From Actinomyces sp. B33 (GTDB lineage: Bacteria > Actinomycetota > Actinomycetes > Actinomycetales > Actinomycetaceae): a DNA stretch of 64,000 nucleotides. The position numbers were made by a program, and so were the translations under genes. This document shows positions 1 to 8,874 of the stretch, piece after piece; the first letter of the stretch is position 1, and each line of letters opens with the position of its first letter. The notes beneath the pieces were generated by a model. It did no database searches. It had not been told where the DNA came from and saw only the letters and a list, made by a program, of their open reading frames with translations. The DNA is taken from NCBI RefSeq assembly GCF_028437565.1, contig NZ_JAMRYR010000005.1:124001-188000 (forward strand). Direction: 5' to 3'.

Positions 1-73
1 GTTTTGGGAGTCCGGAGGGCCACGAACGTCGTCGAATAGCATCCCCGTGCACACAAGCGGCTACGCTGACCCC

Positions 74-1198
74 GTGGCCACCGAATTCCCCGAAGAGATC
101 CAGTCCCTGCGCACGACGATGGACAACGTCGTGGCGGTCGTCCAGCCCGACAGGCTCCGCGCCCAGATCGCCGAGCTCTCCGAGCGGGCAGCCGCCCCGG
201 ACCTGTGGGACGACCCCGCCCGTGCCCAGGAGGTCACCTCCGCCCTCAGCCACCGCCAGAGCGACCTCGACCGCGTGACCCGAATGGTCGAGCGCATCGA
301 CGACCTCGAGGCGATGGTCGAGATGGCCGGCGAGGACCCCGACGAGGCCGCCGAGATCCTCGCCGAGGCCGAGGTCGATCTCGCCGTCCTCAAGAAGGAC
401 ATCTCCGACCTCGAGATCCGCACCCTCCTCGACGGGGAGTACGACGAGCGCAACGCCGTCGTCACCATCCGATCGGGCGCCGGCGGCGTCGACGCCGCGG
501 ACTTCGCCGAGATCCTCCTGCGCATGTACCTGCGCTGGGCCGAACGCCACGGCTACCCGACGAAGGTCATGGACACCTCCTACGCCGAGGAGGCGGGCCT
601 GAAGTCCGCGACCTTCGAGGTCCAGGCCCCCTACGCCTACGGCACCCTGTCCGTCGAGGCCGGCACCCACCGGCTCGTGCGCATCAGCCCCTTCGACAAC
701 CAGGGGCGGCGCCAGACCTCCTTCGCGGCCGTCGAGGTCATCCCCCTCATCGAGTCGACCGACCACATCGAGATCCCCGAATCCGAGCTCAAAGTCGACG
801 TGTTCCGCTCCTCGGGCCCCGGCGGCCAGTCCGTCAACACGACCGATTCCGCGGTGCGCATGACCCACATCCCCACCGGCATCGTCGTGTCGATGCAGGA
901 CGAGAAGTCCCAGATCCAGAACCGGGCCGCGGCCCTGCGCGTCCTCCAGTCGCGACTCCTCGTCCTGCGCCACGAGGAGGAGCAGGCGAAGAAGAAGGAG
1001 CTCGCCGGCGACGTCAAGGCCTCATGGGGCGATCAGATGCGCTCCTACGTCCTCCAGCCCTATCAGATGGTCAAGGACCTGCGCACCGAGTTCGAGTCCG
1101 GCAGCCCCCAGAACGTCTTCGACGGCGACATCGACGGCTTCATCAACGCCGGCATCCGCTGGCGCAAGAACGAGCAGAACGCCGCCGCCGACCGGTGA
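74..1198 (+). CDS. prfB: Peptide chain release factor 2 (RF2)
   Basis: Class I release factor that reads UGA and UAA stop codons and triggers peptidyl-tRNA hydrolysis on the ribosome. The protein carries the GGQ hydrolysis motif ([17 protein letters not shown], in the C-terminal half) and the SPF tripeptide of the anticodon-like loop ([11 protein letters not shown]), which separates RF2 from RF1 (PxT). The frame is uninterrupted, so the programmed +1 frameshift seen in many prfB genes is absent, as is usual in actinobacteria. I chose GTG 74 because it begins at the conserved N-terminal helix ([11 protein letters not shown]); GTG 47 in the same frame is an alternative adding nine residues. No strong ribosome binding site decides between them. 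It is followed by ftsE after 117 bases, the same order as in mycobacteria. Confidence 0.95.
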   Translation: MATEFPEEIQSLRTTMDNVVAVVQPDRLRAQIAELSERAAAPDLWDDPARAQEVTSALSHRQSDLDRVTRMVERIDDLEAMVEMAGEDPDEAAEILAEAEVDLAVLKKDISDLEIRTLLDGEYDERNAVVTIRSGAGGVDAADFAEILLRMYLRWAERHGYPTKVMDTSYAEEAGLKSATFEVQAPYAYGTLSVEAGTHRLVRISPFDNQGRRQTSFAAVEVIPLIESTDHIEIPESELKVDVFRSSGPGGQSVNTTDSAVRMTHIPTGIVVSMQDEKSQIQNRAAALRVLQSRLLVLRHEEEQAKKKELAGDVKASWGDQMRSYVLQPYQMVKDLRTEFESGSPQNVFDGDIDGFINAGIRWRKNEQNAAADR

Positions 1199-1315
1199 GC
1201 CCCGCGCCCGCGCCGAAGAGCCCCGACATGCGCGGGCCGGGCGTGTCACTGGGAGGCGCGGGGGAATCGCGCGCCTAGTCTGATCGGTGACCACGACCCC
1301 GATCTGGACGGCCCC

Positions 1316-2005
<690 letters not shown>

Positions 2006-2009
2006 TCGC

Positions 2010-2924
2010 GTGAAGCTCCGATTCATCCTCTCCGAGGTCGGCAAGGGACTGTCGCGCAACCGCGCGATGTCGGTCGCGGTCGTCCTCGTGACCTTCGTGT
2101 CCCTCCTGTTCGTCGGCGTTGCGGGACTGTCCCAGATGCAGGTCTCGCGCATGAAGTCGCAGTGGTACGACAAGATCGAGGTGTCGATCTACATGTGCGC
2201 CATCGACGACGGGAACGCCTCGTGCAACGGCGACGAGGCGACGGACGAGCAGATCGCCGCGGTGAGGGCCAAGTTGGAGTCCCCCGAGATGAGCCAGTAC
2301 ATCGAGCGGGTGTACGAGGAGTCCAAGGAGGACGCCTACGCGAACTTCCTCGAACTGTACGGGGACTCGGCGATCGGCCAGTGGACGAGCGCCGACATGC
2401 TGCAGGTGTCCTTCCGCATCAAGCTCGTCGACCCCGAGCAGTACTCGATCATCAAGGAGGAGTTCTCCGGCGTCGCGGGCGTGTCCGAGGTGCGCGATCA
2501 GCGCGAGGTCGTCGAGCCCCTGTTCAACGTCATCGACTCGGCGCGGACCCTGGCCCTGGGCCTGGGGGCGGTGATGATCGTCGCGGCGATCCTGCTGATC
2601 TCGACGACGATCCGCCTGTCGGCGATGAGTCGCGAGACGGAGACGCAGATCATGCGCTACGTCGGGGCGTCCAACCTGTTCATCCAGGCGCCGTTCATGA
2701 TCGAGGGGGCGCTCGCGGCGATCGTCGGCGCCCTGGCGGCCATCGGCTCGCTCTTCGCCGGCGTCCACTTCCTCATCCAGCAGTGGCTGGCGCCGGCGTT
2801 CGAGTGGACGAGCTTCATCGGCGTGCGCGAGGTGTGGATCATGACGCCGGTGCTGATCCTGGCCGCGGTGCTGCTGGCGCTGGTCGCGTCGGCCGTGTCC
2901 CTGGCGAAGTACACGAAGGCCTGA
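2010..2924 (+). CDS. ftsX: Cell division protein FtsX (permease-like)
   Basis: Membrane partner of FtsE. The 304-residue protein starts at GTG 2010, four bases after the ftsE stop (VKLRFILSEVGKGLSRN). It has one N-terminal transmembrane segment (MSVAVVLVTFVSLLFVGV), a large extracellular domain containing two cysteines (MCAIDDGNASCNG), then three C-terminal transmembrane segments, the standard FtsX topology. The extracellular loop of FtsX is the part that binds the cognate hydrolase, and a secreted coiled-coil M23 protein is encoded ten bases downstream. The open frame extends upstream of 2010 through ftsE in another frame, but that part is not coding. Confidence 0.96.
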   Translation: MKLRFILSEVGKGLSRNRAMSVAVVLVTFVSLLFVGVAGLSQMQVSRMKSQWYDKIEVSIYMCAIDDGNASCNGDEATDEQIAAVRAKLESPEMSQYIERVYEESKEDAYANFLELYGDSAIGQWTSADMLQVSFRIKLVDPEQYSIIKEEFSGVAGVSEVRDQREVVEPLFNVIDSARTLALGLGAVMIVAAILLISTTIRLSAMSRETETQIMRYVGASNLFIQAPFMIEGALAAIVGALAAIGSLFAGVHFLIQQWLAPAFEWTSFIGVREVWIMTPVLILAAVLLALVASAVSLAKYTKA

Positions 2925-2934
2925 TGAGGAGTCG

Positions 2935-4215
2935 ATGATGAGGGTTCTTCCTGGTGCCGACCGGCGAGGGGGCCGACGCGGGCTTATCGCGTTGAGCGCC
3001 CTCGCCCTCGCGGCGGGGATCGTTCCCCTCGGGGCGGGGACCGCCGTCGGGGATGACGATCGGGACGCGGTCGAGCAGGAGAAGGACCGCGCCGCGGCGT
3101 CCATCTCGGCCCTCAAGGAGCAGGTGACGGATATCGACGCCGAGCTCGCGGGGATCTTCGTCGAGTTGGAGTCCCTCAATACGCAGATCCCGGTCGCGCA
3201 GGCGGCCTTGCAGGAGGCGCAGTCGAGGTTCGAGGCCGCCGACCGCGAGCACGAGGTCGCCCTGTCGCAGTTGGAGTCGGCCCAGGCCGAGAGGGGGGCC
3301 CTCGACGCGCAGGTGGCGCAGGCGCGGGCCTCCCAGGAGGAGGCGACGCAGGCGATCGCGGGGCTGGCCCGGCAGATGTACAAGGACGGGTCGGCTTCGG
3401 CGGTGGCCCTCGCTCTGACGGCGGAGGGATCCGCGTCGATCGATCAGCGGGCCGCGGCCGCGGACGCCTTGAGCCGGACCCAGGCGCAGGCCCTCCACGC
3501 GGCCCTGGACTCCCAGGCCTCCCAGCGCACCCGGGTGGCCCGTCAGGAGGCGATCACCGAGCGGATCGCGGCCCTGGAGGAGACGGCCCGCCGGGCCGCG
3601 CAGGAGGCGCAGGAGGCGCAGGACGAGGCCGCGGCTCACGTCGTCGAGTTGGACGGCCTCAAGGAGCGGGCCCAGGCCGCGCAGGCCCAGTGGGATTCGC
3701 GCAAGGAGGAGGCGGTCTCCCAACTCGCCCAGGCGGAGGCGGATTACCAGGCGAAGGCCGCCGAGCTGGCGGCGATCGACGAGCGCAACCGCGCCGAGCG
3801 GGCGTCGTACACGTCGGCGTCGGGGATGCGCAATCCGGTGGACAACATGACGGTGACCTCGCCCTTCGGGTGGCGGACGCATCCGGTTCTCGGGTACGCG
3901 AAGTTCCATCAGGGGGTGGATTTCGGGGCCGCGTGCGGCGACAAGGTGTACGCGGTAGCCGACGGAGTGGTGTCGGCGGTGTCGTCGAGCGTGTCGGCGG
4001 GCACCTATGTCGACGTCAATCACGGGATGATGGGCGGGGAGTCGACGCTCACCGAGTACCTTCATCTTCAGGCGGTCTACGTGTCGCCGGGGCAGTCGGT
4101 GAGCGCCGGAACGGTCCTGGGCGAGGTCGGGATGACGGGGTACGCGACCGGGTGCCATCTGCATTTCGGGGTGACGAAGTCCGGGGCGTACGTCGATCCG
4201 TTGATGTACCTGTGA
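2935..4215 (+). CDS. Secreted coiled-coil M23 peptidase (EnvC-like FtsEX partner)
   Basis: A 426-residue exported protein. An N-terminal signal segment (about residues 14-38, rich in Leu/Ala) is followed by a long Ala/Glu/Gln-rich coiled coil (about residues 40-285), then a LytM/M23 domain with HPVLGYAKFHQGVDF and the terminal HLHFGV. The zinc ligands H..GVD and HLH are present, so the domain looks catalytically competent, unlike E. coli EnvC, which is degenerate. Position directly behind ftsEX, with an RBS (GAGGA, 2926-2930), and the coiled-coil-plus-hydrolase design suggest it is the septal peptidoglycan hydrolase, or activator, controlled by FtsEX. ATG 2938 is an equally possible start. 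It could also act as a general cell-wall hydrolase. Confidence 0.88.
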   Translation: MMRVLPGADRRGGRRGLIALSALALAAGIVPLGAGTAVGDDDRDAVEQEKDRAAASISALKEQVTDIDAELAGIFVELESLNTQIPVAQAALQEAQSRFEAADREHEVALSQLESAQAERGALDAQVAQARASQEEATQAIAGLARQMYKDGSASAVALALTAEGSASIDQRAAAADALSRTQAQALHAALDSQASQRTRVARQEAITERIAALEETARRAAQEAQEAQDEAAAHVVELDGLKERAQAAQAQWDSRKEEAVSQLAQAEADYQAKAAELAAIDERNRAERASYTSASGMRNPVDNMTVTSPFGWRTHPVLGYAKFHQGVDFGAACGDKVYAVADGVVSAVSSSVSAGTYVDVNHGMMGGESTLTEYLHLQAVYVSPGQSVSAGTVLGEVGMTGYATGCHLHFGVTKSGAYVDPLMYL

Positions 4216-4299
4216 CCGCGCTACGATGGGTGGCCGCGCCCGTCGGGGGCGCGGGGTGCGGGCTCGGGGCCCGCCGGTGATTTGAGGAGGGGGTGCGAC

Positions 4300-4830
4300 G
4301 TGCCCAAGGAGTGGAAGAAGCCGAAGCCGACCGAGGGGGAGCGCCGCAAGGCCGCCTCGGATGCGAAGAAGACGATCGCCCGCAATAAGAAGGCGCGTCA
4401 CGACTACCTCATCGAGGATACGTGGGAGGCGGGCCTGGTCCTGTCGGGGACCGAGGTCAAGGCGCTGCGCATGGGGCGCGCGTCGCTCGTCGATTCCTGG
4501 GTCGAGGCCAAGGACGGCGAGGCCTGGTTGTACGGGGCGAACATCCCGATGTACGCCCAGGGGTCGTGGAACAATCACGCGCCGACCCGCAAGCGCAAGC
4601 TCCTGCTCCATAAGGCGGAGATCCAGCGGATGCAGCAGAAGGTCATGGCCAAGGGGTACACGATCGTCCCGTTGGAGCTGTACTTCATCGGCGGCAGGGC
4701 CAAGGTCGAGGTGGCCCTGGCCAAGGGCAAGCAGGAGTGGGATAAGCGCCAGGCGTTGCGCGAGGCCCAGGATCGGCGCGAGGCGCTGCGCGAGATGCGC
4801 CGGTACGCGAAGCGCCCTGCGGGACGCTGA
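4300..4830 (+). CDS. smpB: SsrA-binding protein SmpB
   Basis: Binds tmRNA and brings it to stalled ribosomes in trans-translation. The 176-residue frame has the SmpB hallmarks: NKKARHDYLIEDTWEAGLVLSGTEVKALR, the SLVDSWVE stretch, and a basic C-terminal tail (ALREMRRYAKRPAGR) that mimics mRNA in the decoding channel. I chose GTG 4300 because a strong AGGAGGGGG lies just upstream (4286-4294); the open frame extends to a TTG at 4282 that would overlap this site. Its RNA partner ssrA is encoded 13.9 kb downstream in this window. Confidence 0.96.
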   Translation: MPKEWKKPKPTEGERRKAASDAKKTIARNKKARHDYLIEDTWEAGLVLSGTEVKALRMGRASLVDSWVEAKDGEAWLYGANIPMYAQGSWNNHAPTRKRKLLLHKAEIQRMQQKVMAKGYTIVPLELYFIGGRAKVEVALAKGKQEWDKRQALREAQDRREALREMRRYAKRPAGR

Positions 4831-4832
4831 TC

Positions 4833-4895
4833 GTCGGGATCGCAGACGCGTGCGGCGGGTGACGATTGCGTCACCCGCCGCACGATCGTCCCGAC
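4833..4895. terminator. Bidirectional GC-rich hairpin terminator
   Basis: A perfect 15-bp stem (4850-4864 with 4869-4883) closes an ATTG loop, and an outer pair of arms (GTCGGGA 4833-4839 with TCCCGAC 4889-4895) extends it. It lies between smpB on the plus strand and the convergent lipoprotein gene on the minus strand, so it probably ends both transcripts. There is no U-tract, which is common for actinobacterial terminators. Confidence 0.75.
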
Positions 4896-4901
4896 CGGGG
4901 G

Positions 4902-5210
4902 TCAGTGGGAGTCGGAGGACTTCCCGTCGTGCATCTTGTCGTCGCTCATCTTCCCGTCGTCCATCTTGTCCTTGCCGTCGTGCATCTTGCCGTCCGACAT
5001 CGCACCGTCGTGCATCTTCCCGTCGTCCATCTTGTCCTTGCCGTCGTGCATCTTGTCGTCGCTCATCTTGCTGTCCGACATCTGCGAGGAGTTCGAGGTC
5101 TTCCCGTCGTTCATCGAGTCGCCTCCGGCGCCCCCCGCGTTCGAGCAGGCGGCGAGGCCGACGGCGGCCGAGGCGAGGATCATGGCGGAGGCGGCGAGCT
5201 TACGGATCAT
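4902..5210 (-). CDS. Met/Asp/His-repeat lipoprotein (pentapeptide MxKDx-like)
   Basis: A 102-residue predicted lipoprotein. The N-terminus ([22 protein letters not shown]) is a signal peptide ending in the lipobox LAAC. The rest is a low-complexity chain of short units such as [18 protein letters not shown], repeated about three times in tandem, very rich in Met, Asp, Lys and His. This resembles the pentapeptide MXKDX repeat family. Function is unknown; the Met/His content would suit copper or other metal binding, which is inference. I chose ATG 5210 because it begins the signal peptide and follows an AGAAG site; an upstream in-frame ATG at 5243 would overlap the promoter leader. It is divergent from dipZ, and a SigK-type promoter lies in front. 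Confidence 0.82.
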   Translation of the reverse strand: MIRKLAASAMILASAAVGLAACSNAGGAGGDSMNDGKTSNSSQMSDSKMSDDKMHDGKDKMDDGKMHDGAMSDGKMHDGKDKMDDGKMSDDKMHDGKSSDSH

Positions 5211-5260
5211 GAGGATTCTTCTTTCGTCGTGGACGCCCTTCATCGGCGTCTTCGCAGATT

Positions 5261-5287
5261 GTTCGGAGCCGACGACTCGCCGGATTG
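5261..5287 (-). promoter_or_regulatory. SigK-type promoter for the repeat lipoprotein
   Basis: Read on the minus strand this is CAATCC (5287-5282), a 15-base spacer, then CCGAAC (5266-5261). The published mycobacterial SigK consensus is CCATCC-N15/16-CCGAAT, so both boxes differ by one base and spacing is exact. It would start transcription about 45 bases before the lipoprotein ATG. A sister promoter for dipZ lies 38 bases away on the other strand. Confidence 0.7.
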
Positions 5288-5324
5288 GTCCTGTTCGAGT
5301 GATCTATGCCATAGCAGGATTCGC

Positions 5325-5351
5325 CGATCCATCCGGGCGAGGACTCCGAAC
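5325..5351 (+). promoter_or_regulatory. SigK-type promoter for dipZ
   Basis: CGATCC (5325-5330), a 15-base spacer, and CCGAAC (5346-5351), close to the mycobacterial SigK consensus CCATCC-N15/16-CCGAAT. The -10 element is identical to that of the divergent lipoprotein promoter, and in both the two spacer bases before it are CT. The predicted start lies about 25 bases before the dipZ ATG, leaving room for its ribosome binding site (AGAAAGG, about 5368-5374). Confidence 0.7.
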
Positions 5352-5382
5352 CAGGGGTGACGACAACAGAAAGGTGTCACCC

Positions 5383-7179
5383 ATGCTCAGCGTGGTCCTC
5401 ATCGGCTTCCTCGGAGGCCTCATCACCGGGATCTCCCCATGCATCCTCCCGGTCCTCCCCGTGATCTTCCTGTCCGGCGGCGCCCAGGGCGCGCGCGCCC
5501 AGGACCAGTCGGCGGCCCCGAAGATCACCTTCGCCCCCGCCGGCATCGGCCTGGGGACATCGGGCGCCCCGGGGGCAGCGCCGATGGCCTCCTCGACGGG
5601 CGCCTCTCCCATGCCCCAGGTTTCGCGCTGGCGCCCCTATCTGGTGGTCCTCGGCCTGGTCATCAGCTTCACGGTGTTCACCCTCCTGGGGTCGGCGCTC
5701 TTGACCCTCCTGGGCCTGCCGCAGGACTTCATCCGATGGACCGGGGTGGTCCTGCTCGCGGCGATCGGCATCGGGATGCTCTTCCCGCAGGTCATGGAGT
5801 TCCTCGAGAAGCCTTTCGCCCGATTCGGGCGCTCCGGCGGCAAGAGGCCGTCGAACGGCTTCCTCCTCGGCCTCGTCCTGGGCGCGGCCTACGTCCCGTG
5901 CGCCGGCCCCGTCCTCGCCGCCGTCTCCGTCGCGGGGACGACCGGTCAGATCGGCGTCGAGACCGTGGCCCTGGCCTCCTCCTTCGCCATCGGCACCGCC
6001 GTCCCCCTCCTCTTCTTCGCCCTCGCCGGTCGCAAGCTCACCGAGCGCATCGCCGCATTCCGAACCCGCCAGCGCGCCATTCGCATCACCGCGGGCGTCG
6101 CGATGATCGCCCTGGCCGTCGGCATCGTCACCGACCTGCCCGCCACCATCCAGCGCGCCCTGCCCGATTACACGTCGGCGATTCAAAAGAGCACCGACGA
6201 GGCGCTCCACGGCCCCTCGGGGGCCGGCGCGTGCCAGCCCGGCTCCGAGTCCCTCGGCGATTGCGGCCCCCTGGCCCCGATCAGCGGCATCGTCTCCTGG
6301 TTCAACACGCCCGGCGACGCGCCGATCGCCGAGGCCGACCGCGCGGGCAGAGTCGTCCTCGTCGACTTCTGGGCCTACTCGTGCATCAACTGCCAGCGCG
6401 CGATCCCCGGGGTCGAGCGGATCTACGAGACCTACAAGGACTCCGGCCTGGAGGTCATCGGCGTCCACTCGCCCGAGTACGCGTTCGAGCGCGAGGTCGA
6501 CAACGTCAAGGACGGCGCCGCCAGGCTCGGAGTCTCCTACCCGGTGGCCGTCGACTCCGACCTCGTCACCTGGCAGAACTTCGACAACCACTTCTGGCCC
6601 GCCCAGTACCTGTCCGACGCGAATGGGCGTCTGCGCTACTTCGCCTACGGCGAGGGCGGCGAGGAGACCCTCGAGCGCCACATCCGCTCGCTCCTGACCG
6701 AGGCGTCCCCCGGCGTCGCATTGCCGGCCGCGATCTTCGCCGACGGCGAGGAGGCTGACGAGGCCGCCCTCGGCGCGCGCACCCCGGAGACCTACCTCGG
6801 CTCGGCCCGGGCCGAGCGCTGCCAGTGCGACGAAGGGCGGGTCGCGCCGCTGAGGAACGGCGAGCACGGCTTCTCCTTCCCCACCGACCTCGACCTGCAC
6901 CACTTCGCCCTCGACGGCCAGTGGAGCGTCTCGGACCAGTCGATCTCCCCGAACGGCGGGACCGCGGGACTGCGCCTCCACTACGAGGGCCGTCAGGTCA
7001 ACCTCGTCGCCTCCGGGAAGGGGAAGATCCGGTACACGGTCGACGGCCAGACCCGCGAGCTGATGGTCGACGGGGTCCCCAACGGCATCGAGCTCGTCTC
7101 CACGGACGAGACGTCGCAGGGGATCCTCGATCTCGAGGTCGATGAGGGCCTGGAGCTCTACTCCTTCACCTTCGGGTGA
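5383..7179 (+). CDS. dipZ: DipZ: fused CcdA-type membrane domain and thioredoxin-like protein
   Basis: Moves reducing equivalents from cytoplasmic thiols across the membrane to an extracytoplasmic thioredoxin domain. The 598-residue product starts with a CcdA/DsbD-like membrane domain (about residues 1-250) with the paired cysteines in [12 protein letters not shown] and [14 protein letters not shown] thioredoxin-like domain follows, with the redox motif CINC ([22 protein letters not shown]) and a YAFE segment, then a C-terminal beta-rich domain (about 480-598). This is the architecture of Mycobacterium tuberculosis DipZ, here somewhat shorter. ATG 5383 has a good ribosome binding site; the open frame extends upstream but without coding character. 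In M. tuberculosis dipZ belongs to the SigK regulon; here a SigK-like promoter and sigK-rskA flank it. Confidence 0.93.
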   Translation: MLSVVLIGFLGGLITGISPCILPVLPVIFLSGGAQGARAQDQSAAPKITFAPAGIGLGTSGAPGAAPMASSTGASPMPQVSRWRPYLVVLGLVISFTVFTLLGSALLTLLGLPQDFIRWTGVVLLAAIGIGMLFPQVMEFLEKPFARFGRSGGKRPSNGFLLGLVLGAAYVPCAGPVLAAVSVAGTTGQIGVETVALASSFAIGTAVPLLFFALAGRKLTERIAAFRTRQRAIRITAGVAMIALAVGIVTDLPATIQRALPDYTSAIQKSTDEALHGPSGAGACQPGSESLGDCGPLAPISGIVSWFNTPGDAPIAEADRAGRVVLVDFWAYSCINCQRAIPGVERIYETYKDSGLEVIGVHSPEYAFEREVDNVKDGAARLGVSYPVAVDSDLVTWQNFDNHFWPAQYLSDANGRLRYFAYGEGGEETLERHIRSLLTEASPGVALPAAIFADGEEADEAALGARTPETYLGSARAERCQCDEGRVAPLRNGEHGFSFPTDLDLHHFALDGQWSVSDQSISPNGGTAGLRLHYEGRQVNLVASGKGKIRYTVDGQTRELMVDGVPNGIELVSTDETSQGILDLEVDEGLELYSFTFG

Positions 7180-7185
7180 GGGTAT

Positions 7186-7230
7186 GCGCTGGGCGCGCGA
7201 GTCCCCAACGAGGACTCGCGCGCCCAGCGC
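7186..7230 (+). terminator. Perfect 19-bp hairpin terminator after dipZ
   Basis: Left arm 7186-7204 and right arm 7212-7230 pair perfectly over 19 bp around a seven-base loop (CCAACGA). It begins six bases after the dipZ stop codon and ends 53 bases before the sigK -10 box. No T-run follows. It most likely separates dipZ transcription from sigK-rskA. Confidence 0.75.
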
Positions 7231-7282
7231 GGCGCGGGGGCCGTTCCCCCGCCCGTATCAACGGATCGAGGATCGGCCCGTC

Positions 7283-7288
7283 TACTAT
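7283..7288 (+). promoter_or_regulatory. -10 box (TACTAT) for leaderless sigK
   Basis: TACTAT ends six bases before GTG 7295, so the transcript probably begins at or next to the start codon. The same TANNNT-N6/7-start arrangement recurs at several genes in this window. No SigK-type element is visible here, so sigK itself may be transcribed by the housekeeping sigma factor. Confidence 0.55.
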
Positions 7289-7294
7289 GTGGGG

Positions 7295-7846
7295 GTGAAT
7301 GACAGTGACATCGCAGACGAGGAGCTCGTGGGCCTGGTGGCGCGCGGCGATGAGCAGGCCTTCGCCGACTTCTACGACAGGTGGTCGGGCCGGCTCTTCG
7401 GCCTCATCCTCAGGATCCTCGTCGATCGGGCGCAGGCCGAGGAGGTCCTCCAGGAGGTATTCCTCGAGGCGTGGCGGTCGGCCGGCGGGTTCGATCCGTC
7501 CCGCGGGTCGGCTCGAGGGTGGATCGTCACGATGGCGCGGCGTCGGGCGATCGACAGGGTGCGGGCGAGCCAAGCCGCGCGGGACCGCGAGTCCCGGGCG
7601 AGTCTCGAGGGTATCCCCTTCGACGAGACCGCCGAGGCGGTGCACGCGTCCATCGCCGCCCGCGAAGTGCGCGAGGCCCTCGATGAGATCGGCGAGCCGC
7701 ATCGATCGACGGTGATCCTCGCGTATTTCACGGGGTTGACGCATCAGGAGATCGCCGAGCGCAGCGGGGCGCCGCTGGGCACTGTCAAGACGAGGATCCG
7801 CGACGGGGTGATCCGCCTGCGGACGATACTGGGAGTCGAGGGATGA
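7295..7846 (+). CDS. sigK: ECF RNA polymerase sigma factor, SigK-like
   Basis: A 183-residue group IV sigma factor with region 2 (FADFYDRWSGRLFGLILRIL...AEEVLQEVFLEAW) and region 4 (ILAYFTGLTHQEIAERSGAPLGTVKTRIRDGVIRLR), the helix-turn-helix that reads the -35 element. It overlaps the anti-sigma gene context typical of SigK/RskA, and SigK-type promoters occur upstream of dipZ and the repeat lipoprotein. I chose GTG 7295, placed six bases after a TACTAT box; GTG 7289 is possible. The open frame extends back to 7142 inside the end of dipZ and the terminator, which is not coding. The protein contains no cysteine, so the disulfide redox switch described for M. tuberculosis SigK cannot operate here. 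Confidence 0.88.
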   Translation: MNDSDIADEELVGLVARGDEQAFADFYDRWSGRLFGLILRILVDRAQAEEVLQEVFLEAWRSAGGFDPSRGSARGWIVTMARRRAIDRVRASQAARDRESRASLEGIPFDETAEAVHASIAAREVREALDEIGEPHRSTVILAYFTGLTHQEIAERSGAPLGTVKTRIRDGVIRLRTILGVEG

Positions 7847-7860
7847 AGGAGGGAGCACCG

Positions 7861-8679
7861 ATGAGTCGGATGAAAGGCGACGGGCGGGGCGTCGCCGGGG
7901 TCGGTGACGACTGTGAGGGCGTCGACCGCGAGGTGGCGGGGATCCTCGGGGCGTCCTTGACGCCGGTGGCCCCTCCCGAGCGGATCCGCGCGGCGCTGCT
8001 CGACGAGATCTCGCGCACGGCTCAGGACGATCCGATCGAGGCCCCGACGCCGCTGCGATCCGATCGGGTGCCCGGAGGGCGGGCTCCGGTCGAGGAGGCG
8101 GAGGGGGCGACGGTCGTCGAGTTCCGTCCGCGCCGCGTGACGCGGTGGCTGTCGCGGGCCGCGGCGGCCGCGGCGGTGGTCGTCGTCGGCCTGGGGGGCT
8201 ACCAGTACGGTCGGATGTCGACGATGGAGACGATGTCGGATGCGACCTCGTACGCCAAGCTCAATCAGATGCAGGACGTCGAGCGGGCGTCCGACACGAT
8301 GCCCGACGGGCACATCGCGACCCTGACGTGGTCGGAGTCGATGGATATGGCGGCCGTCGCCCTGCCGGCGGCGATGACCGAGGGGATGGATGGCGAGGAC
8401 GGGCCGTTCCTCCACGTGTGGGTTCGCAGGAACGGGGTCGTCGAATCGGCCGGCGTGTACGAGCCGAGCAGGGGGATGGAGTTCTCCTTCATCCATCTGA
8501 TGCCCGCGGAGGGCACTGACGTCCTCGTCACGCAGGAGCCGTCGAAGGGGGCGGATCGTCCGACGGGGGAGCCCCTTGTCGTCATCCACGTCGGCGCCCG
8601 GGGAGGCGCTCCGGAGGGTCTGGGATCCGGGTCCGGCTCGGCGGCGGGGTCGGCCGCCGCGGTGTCCGATCGCGCGTAG
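7861..8679 (+). CDS. rskA: Anti-sigma-K factor RskA-like membrane protein
   Basis: A 272-residue membrane anti-sigma factor expected to hold SigK inactive until cleaved by regulated proteolysis. An N-terminal cytoplasmic sigma-binding part (about residues 15-95, including EVAGILGASLTPVAPPERIRAALL) is followed by one transmembrane segment (WLSRAAAAAAVVVVGLGGYQYG, about 97-118) and an extracytoplasmic RskA-type domain (ATLTWSESMDMAAVALPAAM...FLHVWVRRNGVVESAGVY). The open frame starts at ATG 7843, overlapping the sigK stop, but ATG 7861 follows a near-consensus AGGAGGG (7848-7854) and is preferred. The low-complexity tail (GSGSGSAAGSAAA) is unusual. The pair is clearly one operon. Confidence 0.88.
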   Translation: MSRMKGDGRGVAGVGDDCEGVDREVAGILGASLTPVAPPERIRAALLDEISRTAQDDPIEAPTPLRSDRVPGGRAPVEEAEGATVVEFRPRRVTRWLSRAAAAAAVVVVGLGGYQYGRMSTMETMSDATSYAKLNQMQDVERASDTMPDGHIATLTWSESMDMAAVALPAAMTEGMDGEDGPFLHVWVRRNGVVESAGVYEPSRGMEFSFIHLMPAEGTDVLVTQEPSKGADRPTGEPLVVIHVGARGGAPEGLGSGSGSAAGSAAAVSDRA

Positions 8680-8763
8680 CGCGCGGGCCTGGGCGCCGGG
8701 GCCGGTGGGGGATGAGTCGCCGGACTGAGGCGTCGCGGTGCGACGGGGTCCTCGCGAGGCGGT

Positions 8764-8833
8764 AGGAATCGGCGCGCCGATGCAGGAGCGCTGCGATGAG
8801 CGTGCTCCGGGAGCCCGCGGCATCGGATTCCTC
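8764..8833. repeat. Complex inverted repeat downstream of rskA
   Basis: In the 346-base gap between rskA and the GH43 gene, AGGAAT and CCGATGC on the left pair with GCATCGG and ATTCCT on the right, around an internal GGAGC-type hairpin. ATCGGCGCGCCGAT (about 8767-8780) is also a 14-base palindrome. This may terminate the sigK-rskA transcript. The rest of the gap contains only the GH43 promoter region. Confidence 0.35.
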
Positions 8834-8874
8834 AGAGGCCGGAGTGCTCGAGAGGCGATGATCTCGAGTAAGTG

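Noticed and set aside
74-160. Programmed frameshift in prfB
   Set aside because: The frame is continuous through the N-terminus and no internal stop is present near codon 25.
5329-5351. CCATCC (5329-5334) as the -35 box of dipZ
   Set aside because: It matches the consensus -35 exactly, but the spacing to CCGAAC is only 11 bases; CGATCC four bases upstream gives the correct 15-base spacer.
5369-6981. Minus-strand frame of about 530 codons opposite dipZ
   Set aside because: It is antisense to a protein with clear CcdA and thioredoxin motifs, and its own sequence is Gly/Asp/Glu-rich without recognisable features.
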